This document shows positions 28,040-38,500 of a DNA stretch of 64,000 bases, piece after piece. The stretch is taken from the NCBI RefSeq assembly GCF_002285265.1, contig NZ_NSJB01000001.1, forward strand, positions 124,001 through 188,000, in the 5' to 3' direction. Within the stretch, counting starts at the first letter, position 1, and each line of letters opens with the position of its first letter. The notes beneath the pieces were generated by a model, which searched no databases, was not told where the DNA came from, and saw only the letters and a list, made by a program, of their open reading frames with translations. The translations under genes and the position numbers were made by a program. The DNA is from Vandammella animalimorsus (GTDB taxonomy: Bacteria; Pseudomonadota; Gammaproteobacteria; Burkholderiales; Burkholderiaceae_C).

Positions 28040-29098
28040 TCAGGGGGCGAGGCGCACCTCGACGCGGCGGGCTTCGGCATTGTCGCCGCTGCCGGTGTGC
28101 GACTGGGGCTTTTCCAGCGTGATGCGCTCCTGGGGCACGCCCAGCTCAAGCAGCGTGCGCTGCACGGCCTGGGCGCGTTTCTTGGCCAGCTCTTCATTGA
28201 AGGCGGCATTGCCCGTGGGGTCGGTGTAGCCGGAAATCACCGCGCTTTGCCCTGCGGCCACGGCGGCCACGACTTCGGCCAGCGCCTGGGCTGCGCCGTT
28301 GGCCAGTTCATCGCTGGCCACGCCGAAGTAGAACTTGACCACGCCGCCTTCGACGGCCACGCGCGGGCCATCCTGTGCGGCGCTGTTGGGCTGGGCCATG
28401 GGCTGTGCGACAGGCGAGGGGGTCTGCACCTCGGCGATGGGTGCTGGCACAGGGTTCACGGGAGTGGGCGCAGGGGGGGCGACAGGCGTTGCTGGGGAGA
28501 CGGCGCTGGCGGGGGCTGGCTGGGGCAGTACCACCACCTCCACGCGCTGGGCCTGCAGCCAGTCGGCGCTCAGGGGGTCGCTCTGCACTTCGGCCAGCAG
28601 CAGCTGCGATGCGGGCACGCCCAGGCTGCGCAGCAGCTCATACACCTGGTGACCACGCTGCTTGGGCAGCAGGGCATTGGCCGCGGTCTGGGATTGGGTG
28701 CCGTTGAACGGCAGGATGTGCAGCTTGCCGCCTGCGCGCAGGCGCTCCAGCAGCGGGGCCAGGATGGGCTCGGCCTGCGCGCTGCCAGGCGCGGCGGCGC
28801 TGTCTTGCGCGAACAGGAAGGTGGCCATGGAGCCGGTCAACTCCACCCTGGGGATGTTGCCCGCAGCGGCCACAGGGGCGCTGCCGGGGCTGACCGAGGC
28901 GCGGGTGCCGGGCGCGCTGCCAGGGCCGACGGAGGCATGGGTGGCCTGCGGCTGAACCACAGGCGGCGGTGCAACGGCCTTGTTGCGCTTGAGCGCGCCG
29001 GCCGTGGCAAACCACAGCACGCCGGCGACGATCAGGCCGATGAGGGTGAAGACGAGAAACAGTGCAATGCGCGAATCCTTGTCGTTTTCCTGGGTCAT
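28040..29098 (-). CDS. OmpA family protein with inner-membrane anchor
   Basis: 352 aa. One N-terminal transmembrane helix (IALFLVFTLIGLIVAGVLWFA), a Pro/Ala linker, then two OmpA-like segments. The C-terminal one (about 240-352) is standard: VKFYFGVASDELANGAAQALAEVV, VISGYTDPTGNAAFNEELAKKRAQAVQ, LGVPQERITLEKP, ARRVEVRL, which should bind peptidoglycan. The first (about 85-200: MATFLFAQDSAAAP, LHILPFNGTQSQTAANALLPKQRGHQVYELL, SDPLSADWLQAQRVEVVVLP) is a degenerate copy. ATG 29098 is the start directly before the anchor. Confidence 0.82.
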   Translation of the reverse strand: MTQENDKDSRIALFLVFTLIGLIVAGVLWFATAGALKRNKAVAPPPVVQPQATHASVGPGSAPGTRASVSPGSAPVAAAGNIPRVELTGSMATFLFAQDSAAAPGSAQAEPILAPLLERLRAGGKLHILPFNGTQSQTAANALLPKQRGHQVYELLRSLGVPASQLLLAEVQSDPLSADWLQAQRVEVVVLPQPAPASAVSPATPVAPPAPTPVNPVPAPIAEVQTPSPVAQPMAQPNSAAQDGPRVAVEGGVVKFYFGVASDELANGAAQALAEVVAAVAAGQSAVISGYTDPTGNAAFNEELAKKRAQAVQRTLLELGVPQERITLEKPQSHTGSGDNAEARRVEVRLAP

Positions 29099-29240
29099 GG
29101 TGTGTCCTTGGCGCTGGGGGCGGCAGGCGCTGAGCGCTGGTGAAAGTGATGAACAGGCCGGCGCACTGTGGCGCCAGGCGGCATGGCAGCGCGCATTGTA
29201 TGCGCAGGGTAGGGGCGGGTTTGCGATGGCGTGGGCGGCG

Positions 29241-30737
29241 TTACTGGGCGAGCGGGGCGAAGGGCAGTTGCAGGGCTGTGGCGCGCGCGCTGTCATGCAG
29301 CGGGATGTGCAAGGCCCAAGTGCCATCGGGCAAGGTGGTGATCTCTGGCGTGCTGCCGGGCAGGTGCAGCTCGGCAGGGCGCTGCGCGAACAGGGCCTGC
29401 CAGGCTTGCAGCGCCGGTGCGCCAGCGGCAGGCGCAGGTGCGGGCTGCATGCGCAGCCACAGCAGGCTGGCGATGGCGCGGCGCGTGGCTTCGCGGTCGT
29501 GCAGGCGCTGCGGGTAGCTGGGCTGGGCTGCAAAAATAGGCTCGCCTGTATTCCATAAGCAGGCTCTGGGAGCCAAAGCGCAAGCAGCTTGCCAGGCGAT
29601 GGCCTGGGCGTGGGCGGCTCCCAGCGCGTGCAGCCGGGCGAAATCGGCCTGGGACAGCGCTTGCTGGGCCTCGGGCGTGCAGGCCCAGGCGTAATGGGGG
29701 GCGCTGAGGCGGCGCAGGGTGTGGTCGTGGCTCCAGGCGGGCAGCAGCGCAATCAAGATGCGTTGCCAGCGCTTGGCGTGGGAATGCTGCGCTCCGCTTT
29801 CCAGGCCGCTGCCTTCCAGAAAGGCGTCGCGCGCCCACGAGGGCAGGGGGTGGCGCAGGGCGCCCAGGCTGAATTGGTATTCATTGCGGGCGATGTCGCA
29901 CAAGGACTGGGCGTGATCGGGCTGCGGAGCAAAGGCCTGTAGACAGTTTGAAGGCGCCTGGACTTGGGGCGCGTGGTAGAGCATGTCGGCCAGCAGCGCG
30001 GCGCTTTGGCGCAACTGCGCGGCGGCAACCATTTGGGCGATGAGGGTGCTGTGCGGGCCTTGCAGCAGGCGTTGCATGGTGTCGGTGTGTTGGCACAGGC
30101 CGTGCATGGCCTGTTCGGGCTGGCTGCTCCAGAACTGCACGGCGTATTGGGTGGCCGGGTAGAACAGGTGTTGGTAAGAGGGCAGCGGCGTGTCCATGCG
30201 CCAGGCGAAGGGTTGGCTGACGTAGCGGTAGTCGGCCAGTGCGGCGATGCGTTGGAGCAGCGCTTGGTGCGCCTGGATTTGGGCCTGAAAGCGCGGCAGA
30301 TCGGCGCGCACGCGCTGCAGGCAGGGTTGCTCGTCCCAAACGCGGCACCAGCTGGCGTGTTCCTGCGGCGTCAGCTCGGCAAAGCGCTCGGAAGGGGCTT
30401 GCCAGGCATCGCCACGGTAGCTGGCGAAGTGCTCCACATCCTGCCAGGCCACGGCCTGTTGCTGCTCTGCCGGGACGTCGCGCGCCAGCAGCCACAGAGC
30501 GGCGAAGCCGTCTTGCGGGCTGGCCTGGGCAAGGTTGGCTGGCGTGGCGGCTGGATTGCGCAAGGTGGCCAGCGCCTGCTGCTGCGCTGGCGTGGGGCCG
30601 CGCAGCAGCGCCCAGATGGCCAGGCCCGCCCACAGCAAAGCAATGCCCAGTGCCAGCAGGCCCAGGGTTTTGAGCAGGCGCGCCAGCCAGGTGCGCAGCC
30701 ATGCGCGCGACTGCATTGAGCGGTCGGATGGGGGCAT
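29241..30737 (-). CDS. Membrane-anchored hypothetical protein
   Basis: 498 aa. A single helix near the N-terminus (LLKTLGLLALGIALLWAGLAIWALL) anchors a large, mostly helical periplasmic domain rich in Gln, Ala, Leu and Trp. No catalytic motif or known family is visible. Four cysteines in the middle could form disulfides. It lies upstream of the OmpA-type gene on the same strand, 142 bp apart, and may share its transcript. Function unknown. Confidence 0.7.
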   Translation of the reverse strand: MPPSDRSMQSRAWLRTWLARLLKTLGLLALGIALLWAGLAIWALLRGPTPAQQQALATLRNPAATPANLAQASPQDGFAALWLLARDVPAEQQQAVAWQDVEHFASYRGDAWQAPSERFAELTPQEHASWCRVWDEQPCLQRVRADLPRFQAQIQAHQALLQRIAALADYRYVSQPFAWRMDTPLPSYQHLFYPATQYAVQFWSSQPEQAMHGLCQHTDTMQRLLQGPHSTLIAQMVAAAQLRQSAALLADMLYHAPQVQAPSNCLQAFAPQPDHAQSLCDIARNEYQFSLGALRHPLPSWARDAFLEGSGLESGAQHSHAKRWQRILIALLPAWSHDHTLRRLSAPHYAWACTPEAQQALSQADFARLHALGAAHAQAIAWQAACALAPRACLWNTGEPIFAAQPSYPQRLHDREATRRAIASLLWLRMQPAPAPAAGAPALQAWQALFAQRPAELHLPGSTPEITTLPDGTWALHIPLHDSARATALQLPFAPLAQ

Positions 30738-30773
30738 GTTGGCAGCGTATTTGGGTATGGCGCACCAAGTGCT

Positions 30774-31901
30774 TCACGCACAGGGCGCGGTCACGGTGGC
30801 CCAGGTCTGGCCAGTGTCGAAGACCAGGGTTTTCTCCGGCCAGCGCAGGGCGGCGAGGTGGAAGCGGCTTTGGCGCGGGTCATGCTGGCCTTGCAGGCGT
30901 TCGCTCCAGCGCGCGCCGGCGGAGAAGTCCACGCAAAAGACGTTGCCGCGCTTGCCGTGCCAGGCGTTGCCGGGGATGCCGGCGAACAGCGCGCTTTCGG
31001 CGTGTGCGCCCAGGCCGGGGGGCGGGGCTTGGAACAGCCGCCAGTAGTGGCCGATGACCACGGGCGTGGCCTCGTCGTAGGCGTTCCACCAGGGTTGGCG
31101 CTCGGTGAAGCGCCATTTGCCGCCCGCGTAGAAGGGGGCGCTGGCGGCGGCTTCGACGCCGGTGGTCAGCACCTTGAGCGGGTTGTGCATTTGCTTGAGC
31201 AGCTCGCGCTCGCCGTGTGCGCTCAGCAGCGGCGGCTGATGCTGACCGTCCTCCAGGTCGTGCGGCCAGGCGGCGCTTTCTTGCTGGATGCGCCTTTGCA
31301 GTGAGCCGCTGCGCGCCTGTTCGGCCGCTTGTTCTTCGAAGCGGTCGTACTGGCGGCGCGCCGTGCCCAGGGCAAAGCCGCGCGCAGCGGCGATGGGCGC
31401 GGCCTGCCAGGCGGCGTGCACCACGCGCAAGTCTTCGCGCTCCAGCGCCACGGGCAGGCGGTTGCACAGCGCGGCGTGGCGCTCGCGCTGGGCGGGCGAG
31501 GCGATGACGAAGGGGGCGTATTTGGCGCGGTCGCGCTCGGTGCGCGCGTCGAAGTACCAGCCCGCGCCGTCTTTGGCGTCTTCGCGGATGAGGTTGACTT
31601 CGTGGTTGCCCAGCACGGCGGCGCAGCGCCCGGCCTCATAAACCTCGCCAAACCAGTCGAGCACGGCCGGGGTGTTGGGGCCGCGGTCGCACAAGTCGCC
31701 CACGAACACCAGAGTGCGGCCCGCCGGGTGGCGGCCCTGGCGGTCGTAGCCCAGGTGCGCGAGCAGGGCTTGCAGCGCATCCCATTCGCCGTGCACGTCG
31801 CCGACGATGTCCAGCGGGCCGCCTGGCAGGCGGCCGACCAGGCTGGGCGTTGGCGCGGCGGGGGTGGCTGGGGTGTCGGAGGATTTGGGGGCTTGGGCCA
31901 T
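30774..31901 (-). CDS. Metallophosphoesterase (PPP/ApaH-like)
   Basis: 375 aa. The metallophosphatase signature is complete: DIVGDVHGEWDAL, LVFVGDLCDRGPNTPAVLDW, AAVLGNHEVNLI, later VVHAAW and VVIGHYWRLF. These bind two metals and hydrolyse phosphoesters or dinucleoside polyphosphates. The N-terminal 25 residues are Pro/Thr/Ser-rich. The start overlaps the miaB stop by one base, so it is co-expressed with miaB. Confidence 0.86.
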   Translation of the reverse strand: MAQAPKSSDTPATPAAPTPSLVGRLPGGPLDIVGDVHGEWDALQALLAHLGYDRQGRHPAGRTLVFVGDLCDRGPNTPAVLDWFGEVYEAGRCAAVLGNHEVNLIREDAKDGAGWYFDARTERDRAKYAPFVIASPAQRERHAALCNRLPVALEREDLRVVHAAWQAAPIAAARGFALGTARRQYDRFEEQAAEQARSGSLQRRIQQESAAWPHDLEDGQHQPPLLSAHGERELLKQMHNPLKVLTTGVEAAASAPFYAGGKWRFTERQPWWNAYDEATPVVIGHYWRLFQAPPPGLGAHAESALFAGIPGNAWHGKRGNVFCVDFSAGARWSERLQGQHDPRQSRFHLAALRWPEKTLVFDTGQTWATVTAPCA

Positions 31902-33250
31902 CAGGCGTGCTCCTCGACCAGGGCCTGGCCGCGCAGGGTGTAGGTCATGGCTTCGGTGATGCGCACGTCCAGCATTTGGCCGATGAGCGCGGCGCTGTCC
32001 ACGCCCTGCGGGGCGGGGAAGTTGACGACGCGGTTGCATTCGGTGCGGCCCATCAGCTCGCTGGCGTCGCGCTTGGAGCGCCCTTCGATCAGCAGGCGCT
32101 GCACGCTGCCCACGCGCTCTTGGCTGATGCGCTGGATGTTGGCGTTGATGGCCGCCTGCACGGTTTGCAGGCGCTGGAGCTTGACTTCGTGCGGCGTGTC
32201 GTCGTGCAGGTTGGCCGCGGGCGTGCCCGGGCGCGGGCTGTAGATGAAGGAGAAGCTGTTGTCAAAGCCGATGTCGTCGATGAGTTTCATCAGCTTGGCA
32301 AAGTCTTGCTCGCTCTCGCCGGGAAAGCCGACGATGAAGTCGCTGCTCATGGCCAGATCAGGGCGGATGGCGCGCAGCTTGCGCACGGTGCTTTTGTATT
32401 CCATGGCGGTGTAGCCGCGCTTCATGGCCATGAGGATGCGGTCCGAGCCGTGCTGCACGGGCAGGTGCAGGTGATCGACCAGCTTGTCGATTTTTTCGTA
32501 GGCGGCGATCAGCCGGGGCGTGAATTCGTTGGGGTGGCTGGTGGTGTAGCGGATGCGCTCGATGCCGGGGATTTCGGCCACGTATTCCAGCAGCAGGGCG
32601 AAGTCGGCGATCTCGCCGCTCTCGCCCATGGGGCCGCGGTAGGCGTTGACGTTCTGGCCCAGCAGGTTGATTTCTTTCACGCCCTGGCTGGCCAGATCGG
32701 CCACTTCGATCAGCACGTCCTCGAACGGGCGGCTGACTTCCTCGCCGCGCGTGTAGGGCACGACGCAGTAGCTGCAGTATTTGCTGCACCCTTCCATGAT
32801 GGAGACAAAGGCCGTGGCGCCTTCCACGCGCGCGGGCGGCAGGTGGTCGAACTTCTCGATTTCGGGGAAGGAAATGTCCACCTGCGGGCGGGCCTGCACC
32901 TCGCGCTCGGCCAGCAGTTGCGGCAGGCGGTGCAGGGTTTGCGGGCCGAAGACCACGTCCACATAGGGCGCGCGGCGGATGATTTCCTCGCCCTCCTGGC
33001 TGGCCACGCAGCCGCCCACGCCGATTTTGGCGCCGGGCTTTTTCAGCAGGCGCGCGCGGCCCAGGTCGCTAAAGACTTTCTCCTGCGCCTTCTCGCGCAC
33101 CGAGCAGGTGTTGAACAGGATCAGATCGGCCTCTTCCATCCGATCGGTTTTTTCGTAGCCCTGGGCTTCGTGCATGACGTCGGCCATCTTGTCCGAGTCG
33201 TACTCGTTCATCTGGCAGCCAAAGGTTTTGATGAAGATTTTCTTTTTCAT
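31901..33250 (-). CDS. miaB: tRNA-2-methylthio-N6-dimethylallyladenosine synthase
   Basis: A 449-aa radical-SAM methylthiotransferase that modifies A37 of tRNAs reading UNN codons. The N-terminal UPF0004 cysteines lie in [31 protein letters not shown] and [11 protein letters not shown]; the radical-SAM cluster motif is [17 protein letters not shown]; a C-terminal TRAM domain ends the protein. The start ATG at 33250 begins [12 protein letters not shown] as in the family; upstream in-frame codons are not needed. Confidence 0.96.
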   Translation of the reverse strand: MKKKIFIKTFGCQMNEYDSDKMADVMHEAQGYEKTDRMEEADLILFNTCSVREKAQEKVFSDLGRARLLKKPGAKIGVGGCVASQEGEEIIRRAPYVDVVFGPQTLHRLPQLLAEREVQARPQVDISFPEIEKFDHLPPARVEGATAFVSIMEGCSKYCSYCVVPYTRGEEVSRPFEDVLIEVADLASQGVKEINLLGQNVNAYRGPMGESGEIADFALLLEYVAEIPGIERIRYTTSHPNEFTPRLIAAYEKIDKLVDHLHLPVQHGSDRILMAMKRGYTAMEYKSTVRKLRAIRPDLAMSSDFIVGFPGESEQDFAKLMKLIDDIGFDNSFSFIYSPRPGTPAANLHDDTPHEVKLQRLQTVQAAINANIQRISQERVGSVQRLLIEGRSKRDASELMGRTECNRVVNFPAPQGVDSAALIGQMLDVRITEAMTYTLRGQALVEEHA

Positions 33251-33639
33251 GACAAGGCAATGGAACAGGTGATGAGCCCTTTTCCCGATCGGGCCAGTCC
33301 GCCAGCGCAGGCCCACGGCAGTGCAGTGGAGCCCAGGGAGCGAAGCTGCGCAATGCATGCTTCGATTCGGAAAACAGGCTCAGGCCCGGCAGCGCAGCGG
33401 GCGTGGATTGGGGCGGCGCTATGTCCGGCAGGCTCAGGACGTCGCCGCCAGGCAGTTGAAGGTCAGTGCCGCGCATCCGCGGGGGTGTGCGCGGCGCTTG
33501 GCTTGTGGTCAGTGGGTGCTTGGGCGCTTGCGCGCAATGGAGCTCGCGGGCCTCAGGTGGGGCAGGGGAGAGCCCGTCATGCCACCCGGGCGGGGATGGC
33601 GGCAAACCGCTCAACCCCAGGGCGAGCCAGATGGCGTGC
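33251..33639. other. Gene-free gap of about 390 bp
   Basis: Between miaB and the exported small protein gene, both on the minus strand. Short open frames exist on both strands but none has family features, codon logic or an RBS. No clear hairpin with a T-run is visible. Confidence 0.5.
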
Positions 33640-34197
33640 TCAGCGCATCGTGGCCGTGCCGTGGCCGGTGATGGTGCCGTGGCCGCTGTGCGCGCCACTG
33701 GCCGAGGCCGGGCGCAGCGCATTCTTGGCCGTGCCCACGCCCAGCGGCCCAGGCTGCACCTCGTGCGGATCCTGCGTGGCCGGCCCGAACAGGCCGAAGA
33801 AGCGCCGTGGCGGCATCTCCGCATCGCGCAGCACCCAAACGGTTTGCACCATGCCAGTGGCCACCTCCATCTGATAGCGCACGCGCAGGCGCTGGCCGGC
33901 CAATTGCGCAGCAGGCACCATGTGGTGCTGTTGGTTGTACAGGCGCAGGCCAGGGGCCAGGCCAATGCGTGTGCCATTGAGCCGCGCCGATGAGGCATCG
34001 ATGATGACCAGCGTGCCGTACAGCGCAGACTCCGGGAAGGTGCGAGCGGCCTGAGGGCTGTGCCCGGCTTGAAAAGGGGCATGCTGCGCCTGGGCCGCTG
34101 GGGCGGCCAGCAAGGCTGCGGCAGACAAAGACAGCGCAATCAGCCAAGGCGCTGCGCGGGGGCTGCGGGTGGCGTGGGGGCGGGGACAGCGGTTCAT
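33640..34197 (-). CDS. Exported hypothetical protein
   Basis: 185 aa. A signal peptide (WLIALSLSAAALLAAPAAQAQ) is cleaved around residue 38. The mature part contains a small beta-rich segment, ALYGTLVIIDASSARLNGTRIGLAPGLRLYN and LAGQRLRVRYQMEVATGMVQTVWVL, which looks like an OB-like or SH3-like fold. The C-terminus is Gly/His-rich (GHGTITGHGTATMR). Family not recognised. Confidence 0.72.
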   Translation of the reverse strand: MNRCPRPHATRSPRAAPWLIALSLSAAALLAAPAAQAQHAPFQAGHSPQAARTFPESALYGTLVIIDASSARLNGTRIGLAPGLRLYNQQHHMVPAAQLAGQRLRVRYQMEVATGMVQTVWVLRDAEMPPRRFFGLFGPATQDPHEVQPGPLGVGTAKNALRPASASGAHSGHGTITGHGTATMR

Positions 34198-34464
34198 GGT
34201 GTGTATCCAGAGGCTGAAGGAGGGTGGGGCGGATATTGTGGCAGGCCACAAGGCCGAGCGTCGCAGGCCGGGCCATGAAGCACGCGGTAACCAGAGTCGG
34301 GCGAGATTAGCCTGGCGGGGCCGGGCGGCGCAATCGGCCTGCTGGCGGCGCAACCGGCCTGCGATTGTAGGGGCAGGGGCCAGCGGCGTCACGGCCCTGA
34401 GGCGCATGTTGGATGGGCGCAGCAGACGCGCCCAGGTGCCTTGCTCTGGCAGCAGGCGGGGCCG

Positions 34465-34992
34465 TTATTCATCGCCCAGCTTGGCAGACCAGCGCGCATC
34501 CAGGGCCGCAGGCGAGCGCCCCCAGTGCTGCTGCAGTTGGTCCAGCTCGCGCCGGCTCTTCTTGGTTGGCCGGCCATGGCGCAGCCCGCTGGCTGGCTCT
34601 GGCGCCAGCTGGCGCAACTGCGCCTGGCGCTCGCGCGCGGCAATGCTCTCGGCCGTTTCTTCATACAGCAGTTGCGCTTGGGGCGCAGGGCCGCGCTGCT
34701 GACTCAAGGCCAGAACGCGCACCACCCGCTGCTGCGGGCCATGGCCGATGCGCAGCACATCGCCCGCGTGCACCTCGCGCGCCGGCTTGGCGGGCACGTC
34801 ATTGACCAGCACCCGCCCCTTGTCGATCTGCTCGACGGCCAAAGAGCGGGTCTTGAAAAAGCGCGCGCACCACAACCATTTGTCCAGCCGCATGCTCTGG
34901 CGTCGTTCGGCATCTTCCCCAGCCTGCGTGCGCGGCCCGCCACTGTGCTGGCGGGCAAGTTTGGACGTGCGGGCGGTTTTCTGCTGGGCCAT
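34465..34992 (-). CDS. hslR: RNA-binding S4 domain protein, Hsp15 type
   Basis: 175 aa. The S4 domain is RLDKWLWCARFFKTRSLAVEQIDKG, VLVNDVPAKPAREVHAGDVLRI, followed by a basic C-terminal tail (GRPTKKSRRELDQLQQHWG). Hsp15 binds 50S subunits with stalled nascent chains. An N-terminal extension of about 32 residues precedes the domain; an internal ATG at MRLDKWLW would give the more usual length, but the upstream ATG at 34992 is kept as the first in frame. Confidence 0.87.
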   Translation of the reverse strand: MAQQKTARTSKLARQHSGGPRTQAGEDAERRQSMRLDKWLWCARFFKTRSLAVEQIDKGRVLVNDVPAKPAREVHAGDVLRIGHGPQQRVVRVLALSQQRGPAPQAQLLYEETAESIAARERQAQLRQLAPEPASGLRHGRPTKKSRRELDQLQQHWGRSPAALDARWSAKLGDE

Positions 34993-35151
34993 GGGTGAAA
35001 GAGACTTGGCAAGCCATTGGGCAATGGATGTGAGGGTGCGTGCAGCGCTGCCCGCTGTGAGGCGGGGCTGACGCGTGCGCCGTGTGCGCAACCTGCGATG
35101 ACCGAAGCCCCGCACGCAGGCTCCACACGATGGCGCCCATTGTGCGGCAGC

Positions 35152-35184
35152 TTGCCCGCCACGGCAAAAAACCTGTGCTAGAAT
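35152..35184 (+). promoter_or_regulatory. Probable promoter of tRNA-Gly
   Basis: A good -10 box TAGAAT at 35179-35184 followed by the GC-rich discriminator GCGCGC typical of stable-RNA promoters. The -35 is weak; TTGCCC at 35152 would need a long 21-bp spacer. Confidence 0.4.
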
Positions 35185-35222
35185 GCGCGCTTTCCAACAA
35201 AGCACAGCTTTGAAGGATTGAT

Positions 35223-35298
35223 GCGGGAATAGCTCAGTTGGTAGAGCGCAACCTTGCCAAGGTTGAGGTCGCCGGTTCGAGACCGGTTTCCCGCTCCA
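35223..35298 (+). tRNA. tRNA-Gly, anticodon GCC
   Basis: A 76-nt cloverleaf with acceptor stem GCGGGAA/TTCCCGC, D-arm GCTC/GAGC, anticodon loop CTTGCCAA-type giving anticodon GCC, T-arm with TTCGAGA, and an encoded CCA. It marks the left border of the accessory island. Confidence 0.96.
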
Positions 35299-35340
35299 AA
35301 TTCCATCTTGCGCGCCACTGCAGGGCGCGCAGTCTTACCG

Positions 35341-35367
35341 AAAAGGAGCCAGTTGGCTCCTTTTTTT
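35341..35367 (+). terminator. Rho-independent terminator after tRNA-Gly
   Basis: AAAAGGAGCC-AGTT-GGCTCCTTTTTTT: a 10-bp stem with a 4-nt loop and a T7 run. Confidence 0.92.
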
Positions 35368-35482
35368 CGGCCTTTGTCTTGCTGTATGTGGCCATCCCTG
35401 GTCGCACATGGGGTTCGCACTTTTGGATTCGATGCCCCACATGCCCCTGGCTTGGGTTCGGTTTGTTTCTTCTGTATGTAAT

Positions 35483-35512
35483 TTGCCTTTTCTCGCCCCC
35501 TGTATTTAGAAT
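35483..35512 (+). promoter_or_regulatory. Candidate sigma70 promoter of the island operon
   Basis: TTGCCT, 18-bp spacer, TAGAAT, 30 bp before the ATG at 35543; GGGGAGA at 35531 serves as RBS. It is the only clear promoter-like sequence before the large gene run. Confidence 0.5.
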
Positions 35513-35542
35513 GCCGCAAAAAAATAGCATGGGGAGAGTCCT

Positions 35543-38500
35543 ATGGGGCGAGAGGGGAGCAAGGGATGCTATGGCGCGTGGCGTTGCGTTTGGTTGATCC
35601 TGTATCTGCTGCTGTTTTTGCAGATGGCAGGCCCTGCATGGGCTCAGGCGAGGGGCGCGGTCTGTGCCGAAGTCAAAATCGTCATCGAGCAAAAGCTCTC
35701 CCTGGAGCGTCAGGCCTTTGATGCGCGCATGGTCATCACCAATGGCCTGCCCGATCAAAAGCTGCAAGATGTGCGCGTTGAGCTGCTGTTCATGGATGCC
35801 AACAACAATCCATTGACGGCAACCTCTGACCCCAGTGCCGTTGGGGCTCCGTTCTTTTACCGCACAGACCACCTCAGCGGCATTCAAAGCCTGGATGGCG
35901 GCACCATCCACGAAGGCCAGGCGGCCAACATCCATTGGCTCATCATTCCCGCGCAAGGCACAGGCGGCAATACGCCTGAGGGCAAGCTCTATTACGTGGG
36001 GGCCAAACTCAGCTATACGCTGGGCGGCAAGAGCGAAACCGTCGAGGTCACGCCCGAATTCATCGTCGTGCGCCCACAGCCGCTGCTGCAGTTGGATTAT
36101 TTCCTGCCGCGTAACGTGCATGGCGATGACGCGTTCACTCCAGAGGTCGAGCCACCCGAGCCTTTCACGCTGGGAGTGCGCATCCGCAATGTCGGGGCAG
36201 GTGCCTCCTACAAAACCAGCATTGATACCGCCCAGCCCAGGATTGTCGAAAACGATCTTGGGCTATTGATTGGTTTTGAGATTCTCAGCGGCTTTGTGGC
36301 CGACCAACCAGCAGGCAAGAGCCTGCTGCTGGATTTTGGCGACATCGCTGGCGGTGAAACGGCCACGGGGCGCTGGAACATGCAGACCACGCTGTCGGGC
36401 AAATTCGTCGAATTCGATGCCCGCTTCAGCCATGCCGACGCACTGGGCGGTGCGGTGACTTCTTTGATTCGTGATGTGCATGCGCATACGCTGGTGCGCG
36501 ATGTGCGCGTTGATTTGCCCGGGCGCGACCTGATCCGCGATTTTCTGGCGCGCGATGGCGACGTGTTGCGGGTGTATGAATCCGATGGCGTGGATACGGC
36601 AGTGGTTGATCAAAGCGCGCATGCGCGCTTGAGCACGCAAGGCGGTGATGCTGCAATGCTGCGCTTTCCCGCCGTGGCCACAGGCCTGGCCTATGCCAAG
36701 GTGGCCGACCCCCATCGCGGCCAGCGCCCCATTGGGCCGGTGCTGCGCTCGGACGGTCGCATCGTGCCGGCCGAAAACGTTTGGCTCTCGCGTGAACGTG
36801 ACGACAGCCGGCAGTGGCGCCACTACATCAACCTTTTCGATGCCAATACCCCGGGCGAATACCGCCTGGGTTTTGCCGCTTCGCAGCATGCACAACTGTC
36901 GGGCCAGGTCTACCAAGACGGCAATGGCAACGGCATTCGTGAGCAGGGCGAAGCGCCCATTGGCGCCGTGGCCGTGCAATTGCAGGGCACGCAAACTGCC
37001 AGCGGCGCTGCGGTGGCCGTCACAGCCCATACCGAGGCCGATGGCAGCTTCCAATTCGTGGGGCTTCAGCCTGGCCTCTACAACCTGGCCGTGGCCCAGG
37101 TGGCCGGCTTGGTCGATGGCAACAGCTTGGCTGGCAATGCAGGGGGCAATGCTGCGCCTGGCTTGATCTCAGGCATCCCGCTTGGTGCAGGCAGCCAAGC
37201 CCAAGGCTATGCGTTCAGCAAGCGCCGGGGCGCGCCAGGGGCTGCGGGTGAACAGGCCGATCTGGCCATCACCCTCAAAACTTCAGCCCAGGCCGTGCGC
37301 GTGGGCGAAAAAATCACGGCCACACTCCAGGCATCGAACCAAGGTCCTGCCACGGTCAGCGATGCTGCCGTGCAACTGACCTTGCCCGAGCAGGTGGCAA
37401 TCCGCACCTGGCAGGCTTCCCGCGGCAGCCTGGAGCAGGGCAAATGGACGCTGGGTGCTCTGGCATCTGGCGATACCGCCACGCTCACGCTGGAGATGGA
37501 AGTGCTGCCCACACAGGCTCAGCACCTGCTGCTCAACGCCGTGATCGGGGCCGCCCTGACCGACCCGCGGCCTTCGGACAACAGCAGCAGCATCCGTGTG
37601 CAAATCGAGGATGCGCAAACACTCCTGGTTGAGCAGACGCTACAGCAAGGCATGCGCGCTTTGGTCTATATCGCTTGCCCGGATGCCGCCGTCCACTGCC
37701 CGGCCGCCCAGCAGCAGACGGTGCAGCAACTGTTTGGCGCGCAGGGCTGGGAGGCGATGATCGTGACTTCGCCCCAAGCCTACGGCCAGGCGCTGCGCTC
37801 GGGCCATTACAGCCTGCTGTGGCTGCATGGTGATCTGTCCAACTGGGCGCAGCAATGGATTGCGGAAACTCAGGCCGCCGCCATGCGCGGTGCGACGCTG
37901 GTGCTTGATGGCCGGCCACATGCCCACTCGGCCACGTTGGCTGGCCTGTGGAATGGCGGCTATGGCGATGCGCCGCTGCAGGGCGCGCAAACGCTGCACA
38001 TCGATGACGGGGCGACAGGCCCGGTCTCCATCCCTCTGAGCGGCCCGGCCTGGGCGCTGCAAACAGGCAGGGGGCAGGCCGTGGCCCGCTACAGCAGCGG
38101 CGAGCCTGCCGTGCTGAGTGCGGACACGGGCTTGGGCATGGTGTATGCGGCGGGCTTTGAGCTGCTGGGGCAGGCCGCCTCGCAACCGGCTCTGGCGCAA
38201 TGGCTGGTCGAGGAGCTGGCGCAGCGTCTGGCGCCGCCCGTTGTTGAGCCCATGCTGGCAGCCTCTCAAGTGGAGCTGCTCACCACCATCCACAACCAGG
38301 GCGATGCGCCGCGCGAGTTGCAATTGAGCACCGCATGGCCCAGCGGCGCGGCCATTGCCCAGGCCGATCCAGCGCCCAGCAGCGCGCAGGCCGACCAGGC
38401 CACATGGCGCAGCAGTCATGGCGCGGGCCAGCAAAGCCGCACGGTGGCGCGCATCACGCTGCCGCCGCAAGCGCAAGCATTCGTACTGCACTCGGCGCTG

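Noticed and set aside
33251-33639. Small Pro-rich minus-strand peptide upstream of miaB
   Set aside because: No RBS, no family features, and it runs on into miaB in the wrong frame; treated as noncoding.
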